Assembly: GCA_963836015.1 (NCBI GenBank) | Contig: CAWIIF010000015.1 | Span: forward strand, 1,674,001 to 1,738,000 | DNA from: CAWCDJ01 sp963836015 | GTDB taxonomy: Bacteria; Acidobacteriota; Terriglobia; Bryobacterales; Bryobacteraceae | Reading direction: 5' to 3' | DNA: 64,000 bases | Part shown: one piece after another, positions 32,646 through 42,664 of the stretch | Numbering within the stretch: position 1 is the stretch's first letter | How the letters are laid out: each line of letters begins with the position of its first letter | Made by a program: the position numbers and the translations under genes | Notes under the pieces: model-generated | Seen by the model: the letters and a program-made list of their open reading frames with translations, nothing else | What the model was told of the DNA's origin: nothing | Database searches by the model: none

Positions 32646-34784
32646 ATGATGGAACTGCGATTGGGAATTCGTGTGGGCATACTGGCGGCCTGGCTGGGGC
32701 TGGCCGCAACGGCCGGCGCCCAGGGTTTTGCATTCAGCTACCGGAGTACCGACAATGCGGCGCCGCAGGGGATTCCGGCGAACGGGACGATTCCGGCGCC
32801 GTCGGTGTCGCTGGGCTCGAGCAGCGCGGTGACGCTGATCATCGAGAACCAGACCGGCGCCCTGTGGACGCTGGCGAACGCCTCGACGGCGGGCAAGGTG
32901 TTTCAGGTGACCTCCACCAGCAACAGCCAGGTGCCGGGGGGCGCGGCGGTGGTGGTGAACCTGTCCTTTACTCCGATTACGGGCGGCCTGGCGAGCGACA
33001 ACCTGTCGATTCAACTGGTCAACGGAGGACAGAGCGCCAATTACCTTTTCCTGCTGACCGGCAACGGATTGAAGGCCAACTTCATTCTGAGTTACATCCT
33101 CAATCCGAACGGCAACCAGGTGGCTCTCGGCAGCGGCATGCCGATTGTGTTCCCGGCGACCACTGTCGGCAGCACGGCCACCGCCACATTCGTGATTTCG
33201 AATTCAGGTACGGGCACCGGGAACATCAACTCGGTCACGATCTCGGGAACGGCGTTTCAACTTTCGGGGCTCGCGCTGCTTCCGGCGAAGGTGCCGCCGA
33301 GCGGCGATTTCCGCTTCACCATCGCTTTTGCACCCACGGCGCGCGGCCAGCTCACGGGCTCGATGAGCGTGGACCTGGGCGATTCGCGCCTGACGGTCCC
33401 TCTGGGAGGGCAGGCGGTGGGCTCGACTCTCACGTTTTCGGCGCAGATCGGCGGGAAGACAGTGGCCCTGGGCGCGGGCGCGGGACTCTCGCTGCCCGCC
33501 ACGGATCTCGGAAGCAAGACGTCCGCGGCAGTGCGCATCGACAACACAGGAGACGCCAATGCGTATATCGCTACGATCAGCATCGTGGGCAGCGACTTCA
33601 CGCTCACCAGCGTGCCACCGCTGCCGGCCACGCTCACGCCGGGAAGCGGCTTCGGATTTACGGTGGGGTTCGCGCCGCAGACCGCAGGGGCGGCCAACGG
33701 CACGTTGATCGTGGACAACGTCTCGATTCCAATCACCTCGACGGGCGTCGGATCGAGCCTGCAATTCGCCAGCGTGACGGGGTCGGCGAATACTCCGGTG
33801 GCGAATGGGGGCACGGTAGTCTTCCCCAACACGGACATCGGCGCCAAGAGCAGCATCTCGATCGTCATCAGCAATACCGGGAACGCGCCGGCGACGGTCA
33901 GCGGGATCAGCACGAGCGGAACTCCGTTCTCGATTCCCTCGCTGCCCGCGCTGCCGGCTACGATCGCTCCGGGCGGCACGCTGCAGTTCCTGGTGTGGTT
34001 CACGGCGAACGCCGCGGGAACCACCAGCGGAAGCCTGCAGGTGGACAGCTTCGGAGTGAGCCTGAAGGGCACGGGCAACACTCCTCCGGCGCTGGCCCCG
34101 GCGTCGTTCACAGGCCTGCCGCAGAGCACCAGCGCCTTGACCCAGCCTGCCATAGGGTTGTCGCTGAGCAAGTCCTACCCGCTGGCCGTGGGCGGCACGT
34201 TGACGCTCTCGTTCAACTCCGATTCCTTCGCGGACGACCCCAATATCCAATTCGCGACTGGGGGCCGGACGGTGCCCTTCACGATCCCGGCCAATACGAC
34301 GGACGCACTGTTCAACGGCTCGAAGCAGGTGCAGTTTCAGTCCGGGACGGTGGCCGGAGTAATCAAGGTCAGCGCGTCCTTCACCGTCGGGTCGGTGGAC
34401 ATCACGCCGGCGACGCCTCCGTCGCAGACAGCGCTGGTGGTGGCCGGCCCGCCGCAATTGCGCAACGTGCAGGTGGGCGCGCGCACGGCGAACAGCATCG
34501 AACTTCTGATCACGGGGCTCTCGACGCCGCGTTCGGTCAGCGCCATTACTTTGCAGTTCACGGCGGCCTCGGGAGCCAGCCTGCAGACGTCCAGCCTGAG
34601 TATCAACACGGAAGCGCCGTTCGGCACGTGGTTCCAAAGCGCCACCGGAATCAGTTTCGGCAGCCAGTTCACGGCATCGGTGATCGTCAACGTCAACGGA
34701 GATCCGAATGCCGTGCAGTCTGTCAGCGTAACGGCGTCCAATTCGCGCGGGGATTCGAACGCGTTGAGCGTGAACCTGCGTTAG
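32646..34784 (+). CDS. Choice-of-anchor-D / ASH-type repeat surface protein
   Basis: 712 residues with a signal peptide (GILAAWLGLAATAGAQG). At least four repeats of about 110 residues share the pattern IxNxGxxxAxIxxIxxxGxxFxLxxxPxLPATLxPGxxxxFxVxFxP (for example around residues 55-135, 180-255, 285-365 and 385-465), the ASH-like domains annotated as choice-of-anchor D. The last third changes to other Ig-like folds (TLSFNSDSF, SITLQFTAASG). No catalytic site. In an export locus it may bind or organise the polysaccharide at the surface; inference only. Confidence 0.82.
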   Translation: MMELRLGIRVGILAAWLGLAATAGAQGFAFSYRSTDNAAPQGIPANGTIPAPSVSLGSSSAVTLIIENQTGALWTLANASTAGKVFQVTSTSNSQVPGGAAVVVNLSFTPITGGLASDNLSIQLVNGGQSANYLFLLTGNGLKANFILSYILNPNGNQVALGSGMPIVFPATTVGSTATATFVISNSGTGTGNINSVTISGTAFQLSGLALLPAKVPPSGDFRFTIAFAPTARGQLTGSMSVDLGDSRLTVPLGGQAVGSTLTFSAQIGGKTVALGAGAGLSLPATDLGSKTSAAVRIDNTGDANAYIATISIVGSDFTLTSVPPLPATLTPGSGFGFTVGFAPQTAGAANGTLIVDNVSIPITSTGVGSSLQFASVTGSANTPVANGGTVVFPNTDIGAKSSISIVISNTGNAPATVSGISTSGTPFSIPSLPALPATIAPGGTLQFLVWFTANAAGTTSGSLQVDSFGVSLKGTGNTPPALAPASFTGLPQSTSALTQPAIGLSLSKSYPLAVGGTLTLSFNSDSFADDPNIQFATGGRTVPFTIPANTTDALFNGSKQVQFQSGTVAGVIKVSASFTVGSVDITPATPPSQTALVVAGPPQLRNVQVGARTANSIELLITGLSTPRSVSAITLQFTAASGASLQTSSLSINTEAPFGTWFQSATGISFGSQFTASVIVNVNGDPNAVQSVSVTASNSRGDSNALSVNLR

Positions 34785-34795
34785 CGGATAGCGAT

Positions 34796-35719
34796 ATGCG
34801 TACGGTAACCATTCTCTTAATGTTATGGGCCTCGGCCCTGGGCAGCAGCATCAGCCGGGGGGTGATCGGCCCGGACGACACGGTGACGATCACGGCGCTC
34901 AATGTCGAGGAGATCAGCAAGCCCTGGCGGGTGGGAGCGGACGGCGACCTGACGCTGCCGATGTTGGGACGAATTCCAGCTTCGGGGATGTCGGTGGAGC
35001 AACTGCAGACCGAAATCACCACGCGGCTCAAGAAGTATGTCAAGGACCCCCAGGTCACGATCTTCGTGAGCGATTTCCGCAGCCATCCGGTGACGGTCGC
35101 GGGTGCGGTGGAGAAGCCGGGGGTGATCCAGGTGGAGGGGCCGGCTTCCCTCTTTTCGACGCTGGTACAGGCGGGCGGACCGAAGGATGCGGGGCCGACG
35201 GTGACCCTGACCCGGCAAATGGACAATGGCCCGATTGCCGACCCCCGGGCGGTGGAATCGCGCGACGGCAAGTACAGCACGCTCGAGCTTCCGCTCGAGG
35301 ATGTGATCCGGGGCCACGGCGACGCGGCCTCGGTCTCCGTGCAGCCCTTCGACGTGGTTACGGTGTCTGCGGAGCGGAAGCCGAAGATGGTCTTCATCGC
35401 CGGCGAGGTGAACAAACCGGGCGCCATCGAACTTGCGTCGCAGGATACGGTTTCGGTCAGCAAAGTGCTTGCCATGGCGGGAGGGTTTACGCACATCGCG
35501 TCGCCCGGCAAGACCGTAATCCGGCATATCAACTCCAAGGGCCAGGAGACCGCCTTCGCCTTTGTAAACCTCAAGAAGATCATGTCCGGGAAGGCCAAGG
35601 ACCTGCTGCTCTCGGATGGTGATGTGGTGATCGTTCCCTCCAGCCAGATCTCGACCTACCTGCAGACGATGTCGACGACGGCCATCACGTCCAGCGTGTA
35701 CGTCCTGGGCAGGTTTTAG
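34796..35719 (+). CDS. Polysaccharide export protein (Wza/KpsD-like, SLBB domains)
   Basis: 307 residues from the ATG at 34796. After a short leader the Poly_export domain appears (IGPDDTVTITALNVEEISKPWRVGADGDLTLPMLGRIPASG), followed by two SLBB modules (VTVAGAVEKPGVIQVEG, VFIAGEVNKPGAIELAS). There is no lipobox Cys and no clear C-terminal amphipathic helix, unlike E. coli Wza. It likely forms the periplasmic/outer-membrane export conduit, working with the copolymerase encoded 19 bases downstream. Confidence 0.9.
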   Translation: MRTVTILLMLWASALGSSISRGVIGPDDTVTITALNVEEISKPWRVGADGDLTLPMLGRIPASGMSVEQLQTEITTRLKKYVKDPQVTIFVSDFRSHPVTVAGAVEKPGVIQVEGPASLFSTLVQAGGPKDAGPTVTLTRQMDNGPIADPRAVESRDGKYSTLELPLEDVIRGHGDAASVSVQPFDVVTVSAERKPKMVFIAGEVNKPGAIELASQDTVSVSKVLAMAGGFTHIASPGKTVIRHINSKGQETAFAFVNLKKIMSGKAKDLLLSDGDVVIVPSSQISTYLQTMSTTAITSSVYVLGRF

Positions 35720-35738
35720 ATTCCTCGGGAGGAAAATC

Positions 35739-38000
35739 ATGGACAACCGTACTCATTCGTCAAGCGATTCCGGCAAAGAGCTGATGATTCATCAGGAATT
35801 GCCTGTGCGCGGCGGCGGGCTGGTGTATCTCGAACCGCTTCAGACATTCGCGGCGCCGGCGGAAGAGACCGGCGGGTTCTCGGCCTTGTGGCAACTGGTT
35901 CGGGGGCGCAAAGCGGTGATCGCGCTGCTGGCGGCGGCCGGAGTAGCGGCCAGTCTCGGGTTCAGCATGGTGGAGATCCCGGTTTACGACGCCAGCGCCA
36001 CGCTGGAATTTCAGAGCACCAGGAACGGCGAGTCCATGATGGGCTTGACCGAGGCGGATTCCGGGTTTACTCCGGAATCTTATCTACAGACCCAGGTCAA
36101 GGTGCTGCAGAGCCTCGCCCTGCGAAAGAGGGTGCTGGCGAAGTTGAAGAAGGCGGCGGAGAACAGGCCGTACACCGTTCCGGACCGGTTCGATAAGTGG
36201 CGATCGCTGTTCCGGGTGTCGGCGGCCAGTGCGGAGCCCGATGCGGCCCCCCTGCCCAAGGTCGAGGCGCGGATCCGCATTCTGGACAACAGCCGCATTG
36301 TAGAAATCATGGGTTCCTCGGCGGACCCCCGGATGGCGGCCGACTTCGCCGACGGCCTGGCTGCCGAGTACATCGACTACAACCTGGAGGCCCTCTGGCA
36401 GACGGCGCAGAGGACGTCCGACTGGCTGACCCGGCAGTTGGATGGCCTGCGCAACAAGCTCGAACAGTCCGAGAATCAACTGCAGGCTTACACGCGCGAT
36501 TCGGGCCTGGTCTTTACGGGCACCGACCAGAACATCGACGACGAGCAACTGCGGCAGATCCAGAAGCAGCTGTCGGATGCGCAGGCCGACCGGATCGCGA
36601 AGGAATCCGCGTACGAGGTGGCTTCGACTACACCCGTGGAGGCGCTGCCCCAGGTACTGGACAACGGGCGCCTGGCCGACTATCAGTCCAAGCTGTCGGA
36701 CCTGCGGCGAACGCTGGCCGAACTCAGCTCGGTCTACACGCCGGCCTATTACAAGGTGGCCCAGGTTCAGGCGCAGATCAACGAACTCGAGGGGACGCTG
36801 CGCCGCGAACGGGGCAACGTCCTGAGCCGCATCCAGAGCGAGTACCACGCAGCATCGCGCCGGGAACGGCTGCTCTCGGGCGCCTATTCGTCGCAGCTGC
36901 AGAAGGCCTCCGAGCAGTCCCGCAAGGCGATCTACTACAGCATTCTGAAGCGGGAGGTGGACACGAACCGCCAGGTTTACGACCAACTACTGCAGAAGAC
37001 CAAGCAGATCGGCATCGGGTCGGCGCTGCAGACCAACAATGTGCGGATTGTGGATGCGGCCGAGATTCCCAAGCGGCCTTCGAAGCCCGATCTGCTGCGC
37101 AACAGCATCGCGGGACTTGCCTCCGGCCTGGCGCTGGCCTTGGGCTTCGTGTTCGCGGGGGAGTTCATCAATCGCAGCCTGCGCGCGCCGGGAGAAGCGC
37201 CGGTCCATCTGCGCGTGCCGGAGCTCGGCGTGATCCCATCGCGGAACTCGGTTTCCGAGCAGACCCTGCTGCCCAGCGTGATTTCCGTGAAGCCCACGGG
37301 CGTCGCCCTGCAAAAACAACGGTTGGAGCTGGTGACCTGGCAGGACCGCCCTTCGCTGCTGGCGGAAGCCTATCGAAACGCGCTGACGTCGCTGCTGGCG
37401 GCCAACGGGAAGGGAAGGCCGAGGGTCATCATGATTACCAGCTCCGCGCACGGAGAGGGAAAGAGCACCACGGTGAGCAACCTGGGAATTGCGCTGGCCG
37501 AAATCAATCAGAGGGTGCTGCTGATCGACGCGGATATGCGCAAGCCCCACCTGCACGACATATTCGACCTGCCGAACACCTGGGGACTGAGCGACCTGCT
37601 GCGCGAAAAGTCATCGTTGAACGACTGTCCGGTGGAGGCGCTGGCGCGCAAGAGCCATATCGAGGGTCTCTCGGTGCTGCCCAGCGGACCCGGAACGGTG
37701 AGCATCACGAACCTGCTGTATTCCAGCCGGATGAGCGAGTTGATCGACCGCGCACGCATCGAATTCGACGTAGTGATCATCGACACGCCGCCGATGTCCT
37801 ACCTGTCGGACGCGCGCGTGCTGGGGCAGTTGGCGGACGGCGTGATCCTGGTGATCCGGGCCGCGAAGACGACGCGGGACGAAGCCCGCGCGGCCAAGGA
37901 GAGGCTGGTGGACGACGGCATTCGCGTCCTGGGCACGATCCTCAATGGCTGGGATCTCAAATCCAAGACCAGATACGGGTACACCGGCTACACCTCGTAG
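35739..38000 (+). CDS. Polysaccharide copolymerase with BY-kinase domain (Wzc-like)
   Basis: 753 residues. Wzz domain from ~45 with TM1 (AVIALLAAAGVAASLGF), a long periplasmic coiled-coil (~190-410), TM2 near 455, then a cytoplasmic tyrosine kinase: Walker A SSAHGEGKST near 568, Walker A' VLLIDADMRKP, Walker B VVIIDTPP. The C-terminal tail is YGYTGYTS, a short tyrosine cluster for autophosphorylation. It controls chain length and export with the Wza-like protein. Confidence 0.94.
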   Translation: MDNRTHSSSDSGKELMIHQELPVRGGGLVYLEPLQTFAAPAEETGGFSALWQLVRGRKAVIALLAAAGVAASLGFSMVEIPVYDASATLEFQSTRNGESMMGLTEADSGFTPESYLQTQVKVLQSLALRKRVLAKLKKAAENRPYTVPDRFDKWRSLFRVSAASAEPDAAPLPKVEARIRILDNSRIVEIMGSSADPRMAADFADGLAAEYIDYNLEALWQTAQRTSDWLTRQLDGLRNKLEQSENQLQAYTRDSGLVFTGTDQNIDDEQLRQIQKQLSDAQADRIAKESAYEVASTTPVEALPQVLDNGRLADYQSKLSDLRRTLAELSSVYTPAYYKVAQVQAQINELEGTLRRERGNVLSRIQSEYHAASRRERLLSGAYSSQLQKASEQSRKAIYYSILKREVDTNRQVYDQLLQKTKQIGIGSALQTNNVRIVDAAEIPKRPSKPDLLRNSIAGLASGLALALGFVFAGEFINRSLRAPGEAPVHLRVPELGVIPSRNSVSEQTLLPSVISVKPTGVALQKQRLELVTWQDRPSLLAEAYRNALTSLLAANGKGRPRVIMITSSAHGEGKSTTVSNLGIALAEINQRVLLIDADMRKPHLHDIFDLPNTWGLSDLLREKSSLNDCPVEALARKSHIEGLSVLPSGPGTVSITNLLYSSRMSELIDRARIEFDVVIIDTPPMSYLSDARVLGQLADGVILVIRAAKTTRDEARAAKERLVDDGIRVLGTILNGWDLKSKTRYGYTGYTS

Positions 38001-38006
38001 ATCCGC

Positions 38007-38642
38007 ATGCAAAGAGCTTTCGACCTGGTGATGTCGGCGATTCTGCTGGCGGCCGCATGTCCCCTGATGGCGGCAATCGCGATGGCCATCCTGTGGGACG
38101 ACGGGAGGCCGGTCCTGTTCCGGCAGCGGCGGGTGGGAAGGCACGGCGAGCCGTTCACGATCCTGAAATTCCGCTCGATGCGGATGCGCCGCGGCGGCCC
38201 GGAGATCACGTCCCGCGGCGACCACCGGGTAACACGGACGGGCCGGTTCCTGCGCCGGTACAAACTGGACGAGCTGCCGCAATTGTGGAACGTGCTGCGG
38301 GGCGAGATGAGCCTGGTCGGGCCGCGTCCGGAAGTGCCGCGATACGTGGACCCGGCGGAACCGGCGTGGAGGCGCGTGCATCTCGTCCGGCCCGGAATCA
38401 CGGACCTCGCGACGCTGGTGTATCGGGACGAAGAGTTGATCCTGTCCGGCTTTCCGGACCCGGAGCGCGGGTATCTCGACACGGTGCTTCCCGCCAAGCT
38501 GGCCCTCAACCTGGAATACCTGGACCGCCGGTCGCCGTCGCGCGACCTGAGGTTGCTGGCCCTCACGGTCTGTTACAGCTTCTGGCCCGGCCGCTTCGAT
38601 GCCCATCGAGTGAGAGACTCCGTCCTCCGGAGGGGACGATGA
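38007..38642 (+). CDS. Initiating sugar-phosphate transferase (monotopic phosphoglycosyltransferase)
   Basis: 211 residues. N-terminal membrane re-entrant helix (FDLVMSAILLAAACPLMAAIAMAI), then the catalytic core FRQRRVGRHGEPFTILKFRSM, RRYKLDELPQLWNVLRGEMSLVGPRPE, characteristic of WcaJ/PglC-type enzymes that move a sugar-1-phosphate onto undecaprenyl phosphate. Short form without the N-terminal CoA-binding-like domain. It supplies the lipid-linked primer for the repeat unit. Stop overlaps the next start. Confidence 0.93.
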   Translation: MQRAFDLVMSAILLAAACPLMAAIAMAILWDDGRPVLFRQRRVGRHGEPFTILKFRSMRMRRGGPEITSRGDHRVTRTGRFLRRYKLDELPQLWNVLRGEMSLVGPRPEVPRYVDPAEPAWRRVHLVRPGITDLATLVYRDEELILSGFPDPERGYLDTVLPAKLALNLEYLDRRSPSRDLRLLALTVCYSFWPGRFDAHRVRDSVLRRGR

Positions 38643-39853
38643 TGGCAGACCGGAAGTTCATCCCTTTTCACTCTCCATCGATTGGCGAGGAAGAGATCGC
38701 GGAAGTGGTGGAGACGCTGCGCTCGGGCTGGTTGACCACCGGAGAGCGGACGGCGCGCTTCGAGCGGGACTTCAAGGCCTATACCGGCGCCCGGCATGCG
38801 CTGGCGGTCAACTCGTGCACGGCGGGCCTGCACCTGGCGCTGGCGGCTGCGGACATCGGCGCCGGCGACGAGGTGATCACCACGCCGCTGACGTTTTGCG
38901 CGACCGTGAACACGATTCTGCACGTGGGTGCCACGCCGGTGCTGGCGGACGTTCTCCCAGACGGGAATATCGATCCGGAAAGCGTCGCCCGGCGGATTAC
39001 CTCGCGCACACGGGCGGTGATTCCGGTGCACCTGGCCGGGCTGCCGTGCCGGATGGACGACATATGGGAACTGGCGCGGCGCCATGACCTGGCGGTGATC
39101 GAGGATGCCGCGCATGCCGCCGAGTCGTGCTATCGCACGAAGCCGCTCGGCGCGGAAGGCGCGGCGCGCTCCAGCGATGCCGTGGCGTTCAGCTTCTATG
39201 CCACCAAGAACATGACGACGGCCGAGGGCGGGATGGTGACCACCAACGACCGGCAGATGGCCGAGCGCATGCGCGTTCTCTGCCTGCACGGCATCAATAA
39301 AGACGCCTGGAACCGCTATACGGAAAAAGGCAGCTGGTATTACGAGGTGCTGGAAGCGGGCTTCAAGTACAACTTGAGCGATGTGCAGTCGGCGATCGGA
39401 ATCCACCAACTGGCGAAGCTCGAGCGATTTCACGCGCTGCGCACCGCTTACGCGGGGGTCTACACACGGCGACTCGCGAACTGCGAGGAGATCGAGGGCC
39501 CGCCCGGCTGCGATTACGGGCGCCACGCGTGGCACCTGTACATCCTGCGGTTGAACCTGGAGAAGCTGACGATCGGGCGCGATGAGTTTATCCTGGAGCT
39601 CCGCCGCCGCGGAATCGGCGCGAGCGTGCATTTCATTCCGATCCCAATGCATCCGTTCTTCGAGCGATGGGCGTCCCTTCCGCAGAACCAATGCCCGAAT
39701 GCAATGGCGCTCTATCCGCGGCTGATCTCGCTGCCGCTGTATCCGGCCATGACGATCGAGCAGGTCAAGTACGTGGCGGATTCGGTCAAGGAGATCGCCG
39801 GCTCGGCCGCACGCCGGCGCGCGTTCAAGGCCGGCAGTGTCGAACCCTCATAG
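38639..39853 (+). CDS. DegT/DnrJ/EryC1/StrS-family PLP aminotransferase
   Basis: 404 residues; start ATGATG at 38639/38642 after CGGAGGGG. Transfers an amino group to a nucleotide keto-sugar. The PLP Lys is Lys190 in FYATKNMTTAEGGM; SGWLTTGERTARFE and PVHLAGLPCRMD are typical. Together with the 4,6-dehydratase that follows it would make a UDP-4-amino-4,6-dideoxyhexose, as LegC or PseC do in nonulosonic acid routes. Confidence 0.92.
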   Translation: MMADRKFIPFHSPSIGEEEIAEVVETLRSGWLTTGERTARFERDFKAYTGARHALAVNSCTAGLHLALAAADIGAGDEVITTPLTFCATVNTILHVGATPVLADVLPDGNIDPESVARRITSRTRAVIPVHLAGLPCRMDDIWELARRHDLAVIEDAAHAAESCYRTKPLGAEGAARSSDAVAFSFYATKNMTTAEGGMVTTNDRQMAERMRVLCLHGINKDAWNRYTEKGSWYYEVLEAGFKYNLSDVQSAIGIHQLAKLERFHALRTAYAGVYTRRLANCEEIEGPPGCDYGRHAWHLYILRLNLEKLTIGRDEFILELRRRGIGASVHFIPIPMHPFFERWASLPQNQCPNAMALYPRLISLPLYPAMTIEQVKYVADSVKEIAGSAARRRAFKAGSVEPS

Positions 39854-39860
39854 GACCATC

Positions 39861-41783
39861 ATGGACCTCATCAAATTACTCAGCAGGTTTCACCGCTCGG
39901 TGACGATCGTGGTGCTGGCGGGCGCGATTGCCGCTTCGGTGCTGGTGGCCTTCCTGCTGCGTTTCGAATATGTCATCCCGGCGCGCGAGCTACCTCGCCT
40001 CTGGCAGGGCATCGCGCTGGCGCTGGCAGTCAAGCTGGCGGTCTTCCACATCGCGGGAAGCGATCGCGCGGGGTGGCGGTACGCGGGTATCCCGGATGTC
40101 TACAACCTTCTGGCGGCCAATCTGGCCGGATCATTCCTGTGGTCCGTGGCGGTCCTCGCGCTGATCGGGACGCGGTTTCCCCGTTCGGTGTATGCCATCG
40201 ACTTCGTGCTTTGCCTGCTGGCCACAGTGGGAGTGCGGCTGGCATCGCGCGCGTGGTTCGAGAGGGGAGCGCGGAGCGTGTCGCGGCGCGAGCGCAAGCG
40301 CATCCTGATCTACGGCGCGGGAGCGGCGGGCATCACGCTGCTGAAAGAAGTCCGCACCAACGCGGCGATGGGATACCGCGTGGTGGGATTCCTGGACGAC
40401 GATCGGAGCAAACTCGGGACCAACCTGCAGGGCGTGCAAGTCCTGGGTCCCGGGCGCAGCGCGCCGATGATCGTGGAGCGGATCCGGCGGCGGGAGGCCA
40501 TCGACGAGATTGTGATCGCCATGCCGTCGGCCGGGGGCCGCGCCATGAACGAGGCCATCTCCAATTGCCGGGCCGCGGGAGTGGTGTGCAAGACCATCCC
40601 GGGCATGGCCGAGCTGCTCAGCGGCAAGGTGCTGACCAGCCAGATCCGCGATGTGTCGGTGGAAGACCTGCTGGGGCGCGAGGCCGTGAAGCTGGATGAG
40701 ACCCTGATCCGGGAATCGATCGAAGGCCGCTCGGTGATGGTGACCGGCGGGGGCGGCTCCATCGGTTCCGAACTGTGCCGCCAGGTGGCGTCGTTCCGCC
40801 CGATGCGGCTGGTGATTCTGGAGAGGGGGGAAAGCGACCTGTTCCGGATTCACCGAGAGCTTACGGATAAGTACCCGCACGCCGACATCGTGCCGTTGAT
40901 CGCCGACATTCGCGAGACGGCCAGCGTCGAGCAGGCGATCCGCGGGCATCAAGTCAACTCGATCTTCCACTCCGCGGCTTACAAGCACGTGCCGGTGATG
41001 GAATCGCACCTGCTCGAAGCCGTTAAAAACAACATCCTGGGAACGCGCAACGTGGTTCGCGCGGCATGCCGCAACCGCGTGAGCGACTTCCTGATGATCT
41101 CGTCTGACAAGGCCGTGAACCCGACCAACATCATGGGCCTCACCAAGCGGGTGGCCGAGCTGCTGGTTTCTTCGCTGCCCACGCCGGATGAGGGCTCATC
41201 GATCAAATGCGTCTCGGTGCGGTTCGGAAACGTGCTGGGAAGCAACGGCAGCGTCGTGCCGCTCTTCCAGCAGCAGATTGCGGCCGGGGGCCCGGTGACC
41301 GTCACGCATCCGGAAATGCGGCGCTACTTCATGACGATCCGCGAGGCGGTGCAGTTGGTGCTGCAGGCATCCACGATGGGCAAGGGGTCGGAAGTATTCG
41401 TGCTGGACATGGGAGAGCCGGTGACCATCGTCAGCCTGGCGCGCAACATGATCCGGCTCTCCGGCCACGAGCCCGACGTCGATGTCGAAATCCGGTTCAC
41501 CGGCCTGCGTCCGGGCGAGAAGCTGTTCGAGGAAATCGCGCTCGAAGGCGAGAGCCACCTGCCCACGTACCACGAGAAGATCCGGATCTTCCGCGGACCC
41601 CGCAAGGGGGAGGGCTTCATGGAAGGGTGGCTGGACGAACTGGAGACGCTGGTGGTTCGAGAACACGAAGAGGCCATCGTCTCGCACCTGAAGCGCCTGG
41701 TCCCCGAATACCAGCCGATGGGCCGCTGGCGCGAGGCCCTGGAGCTGGAAACGGCACAAACCCGGTCCACAGCCGCGTTATGA
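39861..41783 (+). CDS. Membrane nucleotide-sugar 4,6-dehydratase (CapD/WbpM/FlaA1-like)
   Basis: 640 residues from the ATG at 39861. Four N-terminal TM helices (~10-130), a first Rossmann region (RILIYGAGAAGITLL), then the SDR catalytic domain with VMVTGGGGSIGSELC near 290, the variant active site SSDKAVNPTNIMGLTK and FGNVLGSNGSVVPLF. Long WbpM-type enzymes convert UDP-GlcNAc to the 4-keto-6-deoxy sugar. The next ORF starts inside its stop (ATGA). Confidence 0.92.
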   Translation: MDLIKLLSRFHRSVTIVVLAGAIAASVLVAFLLRFEYVIPARELPRLWQGIALALAVKLAVFHIAGSDRAGWRYAGIPDVYNLLAANLAGSFLWSVAVLALIGTRFPRSVYAIDFVLCLLATVGVRLASRAWFERGARSVSRRERKRILIYGAGAAGITLLKEVRTNAAMGYRVVGFLDDDRSKLGTNLQGVQVLGPGRSAPMIVERIRRREAIDEIVIAMPSAGGRAMNEAISNCRAAGVVCKTIPGMAELLSGKVLTSQIRDVSVEDLLGREAVKLDETLIRESIEGRSVMVTGGGGSIGSELCRQVASFRPMRLVILERGESDLFRIHRELTDKYPHADIVPLIADIRETASVEQAIRGHQVNSIFHSAAYKHVPVMESHLLEAVKNNILGTRNVVRAACRNRVSDFLMISSDKAVNPTNIMGLTKRVAELLVSSLPTPDEGSSIKCVSVRFGNVLGSNGSVVPLFQQQIAAGGPVTVTHPEMRRYFMTIREAVQLVLQASTMGKGSEVFVLDMGEPVTIVSLARNMIRLSGHEPDVDVEIRFTGLRPGEKLFEEIALEGESHLPTYHEKIRIFRGPRKGEGFMEGWLDELETLVVREHEEAIVSHLKRLVPEYQPMGRWREALELETAQTRSTAAL

Positions 41784-42664
41784 CACCCTTATTGAAAGAA
41801 GAATCGACTCGTATCCTCATGGAGCCCGCCGACGGAGGGTCGGCCGAGCACCATCTGCGCATCGAACCATCGACGGGGTGGGTCTCTCTCCGGCTGCGGG
41901 AGCTATGGGACTACCGGGAGCTGCTCTATTTTCTGATCTGGCGCGATATCAAGGTCCGATACAAGCAGACCGTACTGGGCGCGGGGTGGGCGATTATCCA
42001 GCCGTTGTTCACGATGCTGGTGTTCAGCCTGTTTTTCGGACGCCTGGCGAAAGTTCCCTCGGACGGCATTCCGTATCCGCTGTTCAGCTACACGGCGCTG
42101 GTACCGTGGACGTTCTTCGCGCAGGGGCTGACACAGTCCTCCGACAGCCTGGTAGGCAGCGCGAACCTGATTCAGAAGATCTATTTCCCGCGCCTGGCGA
42201 TTCCGGTGAGCACGGTGTGCGCCGGCATGGTCGATTTCGCGCTGGCGTTCTGCGTGCTGGTGATCCTGTCGCTTTCTTACGGGATCCGGCCTACCGTCAA
42301 CGTGCTGTGGCTTCCGGTCTTCGTGGCGCTGGCACTGGTCACCGCTCTGGGCGTGGGACTGTGGCTTTCGGCATTCAACGTGAAATATCGCGACGTCAAA
42401 TATGTAGTTCCGTTCATTACGCAGGTGTGGATGTTCGCCACCCCCATCGCGTATCCGAGCAGCCTGCTCTCGGGCAAATGGCGGCTCATTTACGGCCTGA
42501 ACCCGATGGCCGGGGTAGTGGAAGCCTTCCGATGGGCGCTGCTGGGCGCCAAGACCGCTCCGACCGGGATGATCGCGATTTCGTGGCTCGCCGCGATCGT
42601 AATCCTGGTGAGCGGCGCGTATTACTTCCGACGCATGGAGAAGACCTTCGCCGATGTCGTCTGA
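41780..42664 (+). CDS. ABC-type polysaccharide export permease (Wzm-like)
   Basis: 294 residues with six TM helices. WDYRELLYFLIWRDIKVRYKQTVLGAGWAIIQPLFTMLVF is the standard N-terminus of the ABC2 family that exports O-antigens or teichoic acids. The cognate ATPase is not adjacent but 9.4 kb downstream at 52032, unusual for this pair. It overlaps the neighbours by 4 and 11 bases. Confidence 0.92.
   Translation: MTPLLKEESTRILMEPADGGSAEHHLRIEPSTGWVSLRLRELWDYRELLYFLIWRDIKVRYKQTVLGAGWAIIQPLFTMLVFSLFFGRLAKVPSDGIPYPLFSYTALVPWTFFAQGLTQSSDSLVGSANLIQKIYFPRLAIPVSTVCAGMVDFALAFCVLVILSLSYGIRPTVNVLWLPVFVALALVTALGVGLWLSAFNVKYRDVKYVVPFITQVWMFATPIAYPSSLLSGKWRLIYGLNPMAGVVEAFRWALLGAKTAPTGMIAISWLAAIVILVSGAYYFRRMEKTFADVV

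Noticed and set aside
32213..34795. Long upstream extension of the export protein frame
   Set aside because: The region is coded in another frame by the propeller and ASH-repeat genes; the Wza-like protein begins at 34796 with a leader.
36197..38638. Long upstream extension of the aminotransferase frame
   Set aside because: Overlaps the Wzc-like and transferase genes out of frame; homology begins at MMADRKFIPF, after a good ribosome-binding site.
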